From positions 79,259-143,258 of the forward strand of contig NZ_AMPO01000008.1 in NCBI RefSeq assembly GCF_000302455.1: a stretch of 64,000 nucleotides of DNA. The letters run 5' to 3'. The translations under genes and the position numbers were made by a program. Origin of the DNA: Methanobacterium formicicum DSM 3637 (GTDB lineage Archaea > Methanobacteriota > Methanobacteria > Methanobacteriales > Methanobacteriaceae). The notes beneath the pieces are model-generated. The model was not told where the DNA came from, did no database searches, and saw only the letters and a program-made list of their open reading frames with translations. Positions within the stretch are counted from its first letter, which is position 1; every line of letters starts with the position of its first letter. Positions 19,702 through 28,259 of this stretch are shown here, piece after piece.

Positions 19702-20781
19702 ATGAGAAGAATCCTGCAGTACACCATGTTCATATCCCTATTTTTTGTGGGATTTCTAATCCTGAACTACTATGTTTTTATGGGAATGTCATTTCTCTTG
19801 GATTTGCCAATGGATACTGGATTTTACATAGTAATGATAATTGCCGCAATTTCCTATCCTGTTGCCACTCTGATTGAACGCACAGTTTCCAACAACATAA
19901 CTCGAGTATTCTACACTGCAGCATCAGCATGGATGGGAATATCATTCTATCTTTTGTTCTTACTAATCATCTACCTGATACTCTCCTGGTTTATTCCAGT
20001 TCCCCGTGAAAGTGCCGGTATTTTAATAGCAATACTGGTAACGGTTATCAGTGCATATTCCATTTATAATAGTTACACTTTGAAACTTACAAAACTGGAA
20101 ATACCATTAAAAGGTTTGAATGAAGATATCAGGGCGGTTCACCTATCAGACATCCATATTGGTTCTGTTAGAAATTCAGGTTACATGGATAGGATTGTCA
20201 ATGAAACCAACAAACTAAACCCTGATGTGGTTTTTATAACTGGAGACATGGTTGATGGCAGTGCCAGATTGCATAAACATACATTTAAAGCAATAGATGA
20301 TCTAAAAATGCCAGTATTTTTTGTTACAGGTAATCATGAAACTTACGAAGGATTGGATGAAGTTTTCCGGGTTCTAAAAGACACCAAGCTGAGGATGCTT
20401 CAGGGAGAACTGGTTGACTTTAAAGGAATACAGGTAATTGGTGTTGGATATCATTATGGGAAGAAACACCTTAAAAACACACTTTCAAAGCTGGAAATTG
20501 ACAGTGAAAAACCATCAGTTCTGCTTTACCACCTTCCACAGGAGCTGGAGAATGCCCATGATGCAGGTATTGATCTGCAGCTTTCTGGCCACACTCACAA
20601 TGGGCAGATGATACCATTTAATTTCATGGTCAGGCTGATGTTCCCTTACATGCAGGGCTTTTATGATTACAAAGGAACTAAATTATACGTATCCCAGGGT
20701 ACTGGTACATGGGGGCCTCCCATGAGGTTGGGTTCAAGGTGTGAGATGATTCTAATCTCCTTAAAACCAGAAACCAGTTAA
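19702..20781 (+). CDS. Membrane-anchored calcineurin-like metallophosphoesterase
   Basis: A 359-residue protein with three or four membrane segments in the first ~125 residues and a metallophosphoesterase domain after them. The metal ligands lie in SDIHIG (149-154), TGDMVDG, VTGNHE and SGHTHNGQ. The order D-x-H, GDxxD, GNHE, GHTH is complete, so the enzyme should be active with two metals. Relatives of this layout (YkuE-like) act at the membrane, some on UDP-linked or lipid pyrophosphates; the substrate is not readable here. GGTGG precedes the ATG. Monocistronic. Confidence 0.88.
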   Translation: MRRILQYTMFISLFFVGFLILNYYVFMGMSFLLDLPMDTGFYIVMIIAAISYPVATLIERTVSNNITRVFYTAASAWMGISFYLLFLLIIYLILSWFIPVPRESAGILIAILVTVISAYSIYNSYTLKLTKLEIPLKGLNEDIRAVHLSDIHIGSVRNSGYMDRIVNETNKLNPDVVFITGDMVDGSARLHKHTFKAIDDLKMPVFFVTGNHETYEGLDEVFRVLKDTKLRMLQGELVDFKGIQVIGVGYHYGKKHLKNTLSKLEIDSEKPSVLLYHLPQELENAHDAGIDLQLSGHTHNGQMIPFNFMVRLMFPYMQGFYDYKGTKLYVSQGTGTWGPPMRLGSRCEMILISLKPETS

Positions 20782-21139
20782 TTGTTTTTTTAGTTTTGGG
20801 CATGTTTTAGTGATCTGTATTTAATGAATATATATTCTAAGATAATTTCATAATTATTTTTAAATTTCTTAATTCTTTTTATCCGCAGTTAATTATATGG
20901 TTAAATGAATTTTTAAATTGTTTTGATGGGTTTTTTAAATGGTCTATTTTCATAGGAATGGTAATGTTTATATGGGGTTTTGAATATATATTCATAATAC
21001 CTGTCTGGCACTGATCAGTAAGTTCATGTAACTTACTTAAGATTCAGAAAATAGGTGTCTTGATTGTAAATTAATCCAAATGGGTGGAAAATAATCTGAA
21101 ATAGATTGGAAAATCATCCAAATAGGAGGAGATTAAGTT
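20782..21139. other. Intergenic promoter region, no gene seen
   Basis: About 358 AT-rich bases. TTTATATGGGG and AATATATATTC stretches near 20967-20995 are possible TATA elements for the metal-handling cluster that follows. No RNA gene or operator was identified. Confidence 0.45.
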
Positions 21140-21448
21140 ATGGATAAAAAAGAGTATCACTGTAAAATTTGTGGCCTGCAATGGCACACTGTAAAGGACT
21201 TTGATGAATGTCCAGATTGCCATTCTAAAGAGATAGAATTGATAACTTTTGAAGGTGAACAGCTAACAAAACCAACCGGACAAACAGAATCTGGAAGAAA
21301 CCAACAAATGGGTAGAAGGATGGGAGGTGGACCTCCAAGGGTATGTAAATGTCATAAATGCGGATATGAATCTCCTAAGACTCCGGGAGTGCCATGCCGT
21401 CAAACAAAATGTCCAGAATGTGGATTTCCACTATGCGGATCTGATTGA
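21140..21448 (+). CDS. Double zinc-ribbon protein
   Basis: A 102-residue protein with two metal-binding modules: an N-terminal rubredoxin-like knuckle CKICGLQW...CPDCHSKE, and a C-terminal CKCHKCGYES...PGVPC...CPECGFPLCG. A Gly/Arg-rich linker joins them. Such proteins recur beside NifX/NifB-like and Mrp genes in anaerobes, but no activity is known. GGAGGAG precedes the ATG. It is first in a run of seven same-direction genes ending with a cation diffusion facilitator, so a metal-binding or Fe-S-related task is inferred. Confidence 0.8.
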   Translation: MDKKEYHCKICGLQWHTVKDFDECPDCHSKEIELITFEGEQLTKPTGQTESGRNQQMGRRMGGGPPRVCKCHKCGYESPKTPGVPCRQTKCPECGFPLCGSD

Positions 21449-21468
21449 TAAAATGGAGGAGAACTAAA

Positions 21469-21837
21469 ATGAGTTTAATATGTGTTCCCAGTCTTAGCAA
21501 TGAAGGCTTACAGGCAGAAGTGTCCCAACATCTAGGTAAAACACCTTACTTTGTGTTAATCAAATGGGAAAATGACCAAATAGAAAAATTCCAGGTATTG
21601 GAAAGCGGATCAAAACACTTGGGGGGAAGGATGACTCCGGGTGAATTTATCGCAGGTTCTGGAGCTAACATACTCTTGTGTGGAAATCTAGGCCAAAAAG
21701 CAGTGCAAATGATTGAAAAAGCGGGCATTGAGGTTTATGTCGGTGCATCAGGAACAGTAATGGAAGCACTACAAAGCTGGGTAGACAGTAAATTAAAACC
21801 AGCCACTATGGATACAGTATGTGCTGATGGCCATTAG
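21469..21837 (+). CDS. NifX/NifB-like (dinitrogenase Fe-Mo cofactor fold) protein 1
   Basis: A 122-residue protein of the NifX/NafY/NifB C-terminal fold: ICVPSLSNEGLQAEVSQHLG, TPYFVLIKWENDQIEKFQVL, SGANILLCGNLGQKAVQM and AGIEVYVGASGTVMEALQSW. The family binds Fe-Mo cofactor precursors or other iron-sulfur clusters. No nif genes are in the window, so cofactor carriage for something else is likely. ATG 21469 was chosen because GGAGG lies about ten bases before it; a frame from 21445 would start inside the previous gene. A hairpin follows the stop. Confidence 0.85.
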   Translation: MSLICVPSLSNEGLQAEVSQHLGKTPYFVLIKWENDQIEKFQVLESGSKHLGGRMTPGEFIAGSGANILLCGNLGQKAVQMIEKAGIEVYVGASGTVMEALQSWVDSKLKPATMDTVCADGH

Positions 21838-21840
21838 TTT

Positions 21841-21869
21841 AATCACTTCGTTATCTGAATGAAGTGATT
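21841..21869 (+). terminator. Hairpin after the first NifX-like gene
   Basis: AATCACTTC and GAAGTGATT form a perfect nine-base stem with an 11-base loop, three bases after the stop codon. There is no T-run, so it may be a processing or attenuation site rather than a simple terminator. Confidence 0.5.
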
Positions 21870-21920
21870 TAGGTGAGCTTTGAAAAATAATTGGCAGTGT
21901 TGGTGAGACATTCTAAATTT

Positions 21921-21990
21921 AAATCCTTAAATAAAGGTTCAAAAAAGCGATTTAAAAAATTAATGAAAACTAAAATCCTTAAATAAAGGT
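21921..21990. repeat. Direct repeat upstream of the Mrp gene, possible operator
   Basis: AAATCCTTAAATAAAGGT occurs twice without mismatch, at 21921-21938 and 21973-21990. Each copy contains the short dyad CCTT-n5-AAGG. Two identical dyads 52 bases apart (about five helical turns), 37 bases before the Mrp start, are what a cooperative regulator would use. No regulator gene is adjacent. Confidence 0.5.
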
Positions 21991-22026
21991 GTATTCGTAC
22001 ATTATTAAGAATAATGGGATGGTTAT

Positions 22027-22890
<864 letters not shown>

Positions 22891-22905
22891 TTAGAAGGGG
22901 ATTAG

Positions 22906-23298
22906 ATGAAAATCGCAATTGCATCAAACGGAGTGAATCTGGATTCACAGGCTAGTCCTGTTTTGGGAAGGTGCTCCCACTTGATAATGGTGGATGGGGA
23001 GGATAGAGACTTCAAAGAAATTAAAGTCATACCTAACCCTGCAGTAAATGAAGGAGGAGGTGCTGGAATTAAAACCGCCCGAATTATGGGGAATGAAAAG
23101 GTGGATGTAATTATATCTGGATCAGTAGGTCCTAATGCATTTGAAGTTTTGAAACAACTTGAAATAACCATGTATAAAATGGTTCCAGGTACTGTTGAGG
23201 AAAATTTAACATTAATGCTTCAGGATAAACTGGAAAAGTTAAATCCTTCTGCTCCTAGGGGTCGTGGAATGGGAAACGGAAAATTTAGGGGAAGATAA
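22906..23298 (+). CDS. NifX/NifB-like (dinitrogenase Fe-Mo cofactor fold) protein 2
   Basis: A 130-residue protein with the family pattern MKIAIASNGVNLDSQASPVL, GRCSHLIMVDGEDRDFKEIK, GAGIKTARIMGNEKVDVIIS and GSVGPNAFEVLKQL. The single cysteine in GRCSH and the Arg/Gly-rich tail (APRGRGMGNGKFRGR) are notable. Archaeal relatives such as MTH1175 are of known fold but not of known function. It lies 15 bases after the Mrp gene and 47 bases before a MinD/ferredoxin gene, all co-directional, so a shared transcript is likely. Confidence 0.87.
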   Translation: MKIAIASNGVNLDSQASPVLGRCSHLIMVDGEDRDFKEIKVIPNPAVNEGGGAGIKTARIMGNEKVDVIISGSVGPNAFEVLKQLEITMYKMVPGTVEENLTLMLQDKLEKLNPSAPRGRGMGNGKFRGR

Positions 23299-23345
23299 CT
23301 TGGGCAGTTATTTTCAATCCATGGAATGATGTAAAAGAGGATATT

Positions 23346-24428
23346 ATGAACAATAATGTCATTAAAATAGCCATTACTGGTGGAAAAGGTGGTACTGGAA
23401 AGTCAACAGTGTCTACTTCACTTGCCATGGAACTTTCCCGTAAAAACAGAGTCATCTTGGTTGATGCTGATGTTGAATGTCCTGATGACCGCATAATCTT
23501 ATCAACCACCCAAGAAAAGGTTGAGGATGTTGAGTCATTACTCCCCTTTTTTAATCAGGACAAATGTTCAAAATGCGGGGCATGTTCAGAAGTTTGCAGA
23601 GAAAATGCACTTATATTTGTCAAAGATAAATTTCCATTCATATCCGGGCAATGCAATGGTTGTGGAGCTTGTTTATTGGTTTGTCCATTTGATGCTATTC
23701 AGGAAGGAAAACAGATTATCGGGGCAATATATCAGGGTAAATATCAGCGAAACAATGATTTGAATTTGCTTCTGGTATGGGGTGAGATTGAAGTTGGTTG
23801 TGAGAATACATCACTGCTGGTAAAAGCTACCCGTGATTATGCTCTTGATTTAGTTTCTGGGGAATTTAATTCATCTGAGGAATCAATTTCTGATTCTGGA
23901 GAAGTAATTTCTGATTCTGGAGAAGTAATTTCTGATTCTGGAGAAGTGATTTCTAATTCATCTAGGGAATCCATTTCTAATTCAAATATCAATCAAAATT
24001 CGAATGTCCCGTATGGTGAGGATAAACTACCCAATAATGGGTATGAATATGTTATAATAGATACTGCTGCCGGGACCCACTGCAATGTAATAAACGCCTT
24101 AATGGGGGTGGACCTGGCTCTGGCAGTCACTGAACCAACTCCACTGGGAAAACATGATCTGGAGTTAATCTTAAGTTTACTGGAAATAATGGAGACACCA
24201 GTCCAGATAGTGGTTAACAAATCTGATATGGGTGATCTCAACCTTATTAAAATAGTATCACAAGACTTCAACATTCCTTTAATTCAGGAAATCCCTTATG
24301 AAAAAGATATATTGAAAAAACACGCCAGAAATCAGCCAGTAACCCATGAAAACATCAAAAAATTAGCAGATTCAATATTAAACCTCTCTATTAAAACCAG
24401 CAGTGCAGATGGAGTGTTACCTCAATGA
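23346..24428 (+). CDS. MinD-family ATPase with inserted ferredoxin domain, repeat-bearing
   Basis: A 360-residue MinD/ParA-type ATPase with GGKGGTGKST near the N-terminus, DADVECPDD, and a two-cluster 4Fe-4S ferredoxin module inserted after it (CSKCGACSEVC from C74, then CNGCGACLLVCP). The ATPase fold resumes with IIDTAAGTHCNVI and TEPTPLGKHDLEL. Between the two lies a Ser/Glu-rich low-complexity segment (from residue 182) built on repeats of SDSGEVI. Pairs of such proteins are common in methanogens and sulfate reducers, and are suspected of loading clusters or metals. It overlaps the next gene by 4 bases. Confidence 0.88.
   Translation: MNNNVIKIAITGGKGGTGKSTVSTSLAMELSRKNRVILVDADVECPDDRIILSTTQEKVEDVESLLPFFNQDKCSKCGACSEVCRENALIFVKDKFPFISGQCNGCGACLLVCPFDAIQEGKQIIGAIYQGKYQRNNDLNLLLVWGEIEVGCENTSLLVKATRDYALDLVSGEFNSSEESISDSGEVISDSGEVISDSGEVISNSSRESISNSNINQNSNVPYGEDKLPNNGYEYVIIDTAAGTHCNVINALMGVDLALAVTEPTPLGKHDLELILSLLEIMETPVQIVVNKSDMGDLNLIKIVSQDFNIPLIQEIPYEKDILKKHARNQPVTHENIKKLADSILNLSIKTSSADGVLPQ
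23889..23951 (+). repeat. In-frame 21-base tandem repeat inside the MinD/ferredoxin gene
   Basis: Three consecutive 21-base units (23889-23909, 23910-23930, 23931-23951) encode SDSGEVI repeats, and decayed copies follow to about 23985. The units keep the reading frame, so copy-number change would alter only the linker length. Confidence 0.88.
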
Positions 24429-25351
24429 AAACCATTACAATTCTATCTGGGAAAGGAGGTGCTGGTAAAAGTACTTTAACTGCTTCAATAGCAGTAATGC
24501 TTGCAGAAAATAATAAAATTGTAGCTGTTGATTGTGATGCTGATGCACCAAATTTAGCTCTGGTACTGGGTCTTAATGAAGAAGAATTTGACAGATGGGA
24601 ACCATTAAATACTGGCCAAAAAGCTCAAATATCACTAAATAAATGCCAGTCCTTAAAATTCTGTCCAAAATGTCAAGTTAATAAGTACTGCCTTGATACC
24701 TGTAATTATTCAGCTATAACATGGAATATGCATGAGGAAATACCTGAAATCAATGAGATGTTGTGCACGGGTTGCGGGGCCTGCCTGATAACCTGTCCCA
24801 CTAAATCCATTGAAATGAAAGAAGTTGAAAATGCCAGTATCGGTGTTGGAAAAACTCATTACGGGTTCCCAATAGTTTCAGGACAGTTGAAGGTAGGTGA
24901 ATCAGGTTCAGGTAAAGTGGTTAACACTCTAAAAGCTAGAGCCGCAGAAATTGCAGATAAAATAAGTGCGGATTATATGGTCATAGATGCAGCAGCAGGG
25001 ATTGGATGCCCTGTCATTGCCTCTGTAAGGGGAAGTGATTATGTAATTCTGGTGACTGAACCAACTACTGTAGCTTTCCTTGATTTTAAAAGGGCCATTG
25101 AATTGATTGATCATTTCAACATTCCCTGTGGGGTAGTTATCAATAAATGGGGAATTAACCGGGACTTCTCTTACCAGTTACAGAATTATTTTCAGAACAA
25201 CCAGATACCCTTACTGGGAATGATACCCTATGATATGAGGTTTGTAGAAGCTTTAATTAATTTAAAACCAGCAGTTGTTTATGAACCAAACTTCAGGAAT
25301 GTTTTCACTGAAATAATGAATAACTGCTTGTTTGAAATGGATAAAATCTAA
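24425..25351 (+). CDS. MinD-family ATPase with inserted ferredoxin domain
   Basis: A 308-residue protein, partner of the preceding one: SGKGGAGKSTLTAS, DCDADAPNLALVLG, then an inserted cysteine-rich part with an unusual first cluster (CQSLKFCPKC...CLDTC) and a regular CTGCGACLITCP, then VIDAAAGIGCPVIASVRG and TEPTTVAFLDFKRAI. The ATG overlaps the stop codon of the upstream gene, so the two are translationally coupled and probably form a heterodimer. ATP-driven metal or Fe-S cluster transfer is inferred from family and context; no substrate is proven. Confidence 0.88.
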   Translation: MKTITILSGKGGAGKSTLTASIAVMLAENNKIVAVDCDADAPNLALVLGLNEEEFDRWEPLNTGQKAQISLNKCQSLKFCPKCQVNKYCLDTCNYSAITWNMHEEIPEINEMLCTGCGACLITCPTKSIEMKEVENASIGVGKTHYGFPIVSGQLKVGESGSGKVVNTLKARAAEIADKISADYMVIDAAAGIGCPVIASVRGSDYVILVTEPTTVAFLDFKRAIELIDHFNIPCGVVINKWGINRDFSYQLQNYFQNNQIPLLGMIPYDMRFVEALINLKPAVVYEPNFRNVFTEIMNNCLFEMDKI

Positions 25352-25385
25352 AATTTAAGGGTAATAATAATTAAGGATACTAAAA

Positions 25386-26618
25386 ATGGACATAACAGAT
25401 AAAAACCAGTTAAAAAAGGACAGGTTAATAAAAGGGCAAAGGGCAGCAAAGTATTCCACTTTAACTAACCTTTGCCTGAGTATTATTAAAGGATTTTTTG
25501 GGTTAATGTCTGGAAGTGTAGCCCTTATTGCAGATTCAATTCATTCATTTTCTGATATATTCGCTTCTTTGGCTGTTTACATTGGTTTAAAGCTTTCCCA
25601 GAAAAAACCGGATGAAAAATTTCCATACGGGTACTATAAAACAGAAACAATGGCTTCTCTTATAGTGGCGGTGATTATTCTTTTCGGTGGCCTGGAAATA
25701 GCATTACAGTCATTGAATGGAATATTTGATCCCCAACCATTGAAGTTACCTTTAATTGCCATTTTAGTCGCTGTTGTATCAGTCGCTGCATCCCTCCTTT
25801 TAACCCGTTATGAACATAAGATAGGGAATGAAATTAAATCCCCGGCACTTATGAGTGATGCTAAACACAGTCTCATTGATGTTTTTTCATCGTTACTGGT
25901 TTTTACAGGGGTATTAACATCTTATATGGGCTATTTGATCTTTCAGGGTGTTGCTGGACTCATGGTAGCTCTTCTTATTCTATGGATGGGTTGGAAGATT
26001 GGTAAAGATGCAGTTCTGGTACTGATGGATGCATCAATTGATCCAAAGCTTATACAGCAAATAAAAGGTGTTGCTTTAGCTGTGGAGGGGGTTGAAGGAG
26101 TTAATGGTGTTAAAGTGAGAAGTTCTGGCCCATATCTGTTTGGAGAACTTCATCTGGAGACTAAAAAAAATTTATCAGTGGAAAAAGCTCATGAAATATC
26201 GGATAAAGTGGATGAAATGGTTCGAAAAGATGTTGAAAAGCTGGAAACATTACTGGTACAAGTGGAACCTGTTAAAAAAGATTTTATCCGGTTTGCTCTT
26301 CCCCTTGAAAATAAGGATGGTTTGAACTCGGTTCCCTCATCTCACTTTGGTAAAGTGCCCTACTTTCTTATCTGGGAGGTTCATGATGGTGAAATAAAAA
26401 ACTACCAGATTAAGGATAATCCTGCCCATTATCTGGAAAAAAAGAAAGGAATAAAAACTGCAGAATTTCTGGTTAAAGAAAAGGTGAATGTGCTTTTAGG
26501 AGAAGAACTGGGTGAAGGTCCCAGATATGTACTTTCTGGAGAGATTATTCATTGTATCCGTCCTGAGGGTAGTACAACCAAAGAGATCATGGTAAATACC
26601 AAGAATATTGTCCTTTGA
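25386..26618 (+). CDS. Cation diffusion facilitator fused to a NifX-like domain
   Basis: A 410-residue protein. Residues ~20-215 form the six-helix CDF transporter with the metal-binding helix motifs DSIHSFSD (TM2) and DAKHSLID (TM5). Residues ~215-285 are the cytosolic CDF domain. From about residue 298 to the end is a second domain with NifX-like features, SSHFGKVPYFLIWEVHDGEI followed by EFLVKEKVNVLLGEELGEG. CDF proteins export Zn2+, Fe2+, Mn2+ or similar by proton exchange. The extra domain suggests cluster or metal sensing that gates transport. It ends the co-directional metal-handling run; AAGGAT precedes the ATG. Confidence 0.85.
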   Translation: MDITDKNQLKKDRLIKGQRAAKYSTLTNLCLSIIKGFFGLMSGSVALIADSIHSFSDIFASLAVYIGLKLSQKKPDEKFPYGYYKTETMASLIVAVIILFGGLEIALQSLNGIFDPQPLKLPLIAILVAVVSVAASLLLTRYEHKIGNEIKSPALMSDAKHSLIDVFSSLLVFTGVLTSYMGYLIFQGVAGLMVALLILWMGWKIGKDAVLVLMDASIDPKLIQQIKGVALAVEGVEGVNGVKVRSSGPYLFGELHLETKKNLSVEKAHEISDKVDEMVRKDVEKLETLLVQVEPVKKDFIRFALPLENKDGLNSVPSSHFGKVPYFLIWEVHDGEIKNYQIKDNPAHYLEKKKGIKTAEFLVKEKVNVLLGEELGEGPRYVLSGEIIHCIRPEGSTTKEIMVNTKNIVL

Positions 26619-26684
26619 GTTCTTACTTCCTTATTCTTAGAGTTCTATACTTCCTCATTCTTTGAGTTCTATTATTTCCGTATT
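26615..26684. repeat. Imperfect 24-base tandem repeat at the end of the CDF gene
   Basis: Three copies of a TTGAGTTCTATACTTCCTCATTC-like unit begin at about 26615, 26637 and 26661; the first overlaps the CDF stop codon. It separates convergent genes. Confidence 0.7.
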
Positions 26685-26750
26685 AAGTCTATACTATTAC
26701 AGTAGAAGTTAGATAATCCCTAGCACAAATCTAGATATCTCTACCGTATA

Positions 26751-26764
26751 TGTCTGTCCAGACA
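26751..26764. other. Perfect short inverted repeat between convergent genes
   Basis: TGTCTG and CAGACA pair across two bases; T-rich sequence follows on the plus strand. It may help terminate the CDF transcript. The flanking word AGAYATCTCTA is repeated on its left at about 26733. Confidence 0.4.
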
Positions 26765-26824
26765 TCTCTATTTCTTTATAATTTTGTTTTGTGAAGTTTT
26801 ATAAAATATTTTTTAAGTTAAGTA

Positions 26825-28153
26825 TCAATGATTTTTCAGTAGAGGAATAATACTTTTAATATGTTCTCCCTGGGATTTAACTTCATTTTCAAGGTCTTTC
26901 ATGAGTTTTTGTGACATTGCAGTTGGAAAACTTCTAAATATATAGGAATCCATCATAAAATCCAGGGCACGCTCTTCAGCTATACTCAAACCATGTCTTT
27001 TATATTTCAAGCTATCCTGAAATAGTAAGTTATCTTCCATAGATAATTTGGATATTTCATCTCCGAGTTGGGTTCCAGGGATTGGTTCGGCGATGCTCAC
27101 GAAATAATCATCCAGCATTAACTCATCAGCAAGATCTATGGTATCCTGGTAGTCTTCCTCTTCTTCCCCGGGATATGCCACTATGAATGAACCTCCAATC
27201 TTCACACCATGTTTACGGGCCATCTCTACAGCTTCATGGACTTGATCCACACTTATTCCCTTTTTCATATGGCGAAGAACACGGTCACTACCTGATTCGA
27301 TTCCGAAAAATACCCATCCTCTACTGTACTTTTTCACGGCTTCCATAATTTCGTCACTGATTAAATCCGCCCGAATATCAGGTATTATAAGGTTTCTAGG
27401 GCCTGTAAGTTTAGATATTTCACGTAAAAGTTCAACGAAAGATTCTTCATCCACACTTTTGAACTTTTTACTGCCGTAAAGAGAGCCAGTACCTCCACTT
27501 ATGGCTATACGTTGAGCTCCCTTGCTCAACATGTATTTAACTTCAGTCAGTATATCCTCAAGTGGGCGACTTCTCACCTTTCTGCCGAATAAACAGGGCA
27601 CTCCACAGAAACCACAGTTTCCAGGACATCCACGATGAGTTTCCAGATAAACATTAGCTCCCCTAATGTTTTCACGGGCTATTTCAGATGGAATAAAAGG
27701 TAATGGTCTTTTAAGACAACATGGATTGCTTTTTTCAGTGATAACAGTCTGGTTGTCTGCTTTAAATGCAACACCGGGAATATCCTTAAAATCAGATATT
27801 TGGTATGAGGGATTGGTTTTTAAAAATTTTAATATATTATATACAGTATCCTCACCTTCCCCAACTACCACCAGATCCACCTGTAGATGTTCCAGGATCA
27901 GTTCAGGGGTGAGAGTTACTGGACCTCCCACTATTTTAAAAGCATTTATTGATGATATTTCCTGTTGATATTTTATTAGGTGGATGGTGGATTGAAGACT
28001 TATGAAAACAATATCGTCATCAATTACTTTCCCAAAACCTTTTTGCAGTTTAACAGAGTATCCCTGCTCTTTAAGTATTCCTGCTATTAAAAGAGCCCCA
28101 TAACTGTAGAATTCTGGCGTTAAAACGGTTATTTTTAAATTTTTAGTCATCAT
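26825..28153 (-). CDS. Cobalamin-binding-type radical SAM protein, candidate MCR glutamine C-methyltransferase
   Basis: About 443 residues. The N-terminal ~130 residues form a B12-binding Rossmann-like domain (ITVLTPEFYSYGALLIAGIL, DLVVVGEGEDTVYNILKFLK). The radical SAM core has CxxxCxxC in CPGNCGFCGVPC, and GGTGSLYGSKKF and FFGIESGSDRVLRHMKKG. Such enzymes usually methylate unactivated carbons. It lies directly after mmp10 and opposite the mcr operon, so the alpha-carbon methylation of the McrA glutamine (MgmA activity) is the best guess, but membership in another B12-radical SAM family is not excluded. The start is uncertain: GTG 28177, ATG 28171, 28153 and 28150 are all in frame; 28153/28150 follow GTGAT. 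Confidence 0.75.
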   Translation of the reverse strand: MMTKNLKITVLTPEFYSYGALLIAGILKEQGYSVKLQKGFGKVIDDDIVFISLQSTIHLIKYQQEISSINAFKIVGGPVTLTPELILEHLQVDLVVVGEGEDTVYNILKFLKTNPSYQISDFKDIPGVAFKADNQTVITEKSNPCCLKRPLPFIPSEIARENIRGANVYLETHRGCPGNCGFCGVPCLFGRKVRSRPLEDILTEVKYMLSKGAQRIAISGGTGSLYGSKKFKSVDEESFVELLREISKLTGPRNLIIPDIRADLISDEIMEAVKKYSRGWVFFGIESGSDRVLRHMKKGISVDQVHEAVEMARKHGVKIGGSFIVAYPGEEEEDYQDTIDLADELMLDDYFVSIAEPIPGTQLGDEISKLSMEDNLLFQDSLKYKRHGLSIAEERALDFMMDSYIFRSFPTAMSQKLMKDLENEVKSQGEHIKSIIPLLKNH

Positions 28154-28259
28154 ATCACAATCAAGATTCATAAACACTACAAAACTAGGAATACATTCAA
28201 TCTAAGAATACATTCAATTAAACTTAAATTAATAAAATATAAGTGTAGGGTATGATTTT

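Noticed and set aside
21445..21468. Longer start for the first NifX-like gene
   Set aside because: The extra residues start within the previous gene and include the ribosome binding site of ATG 21469.
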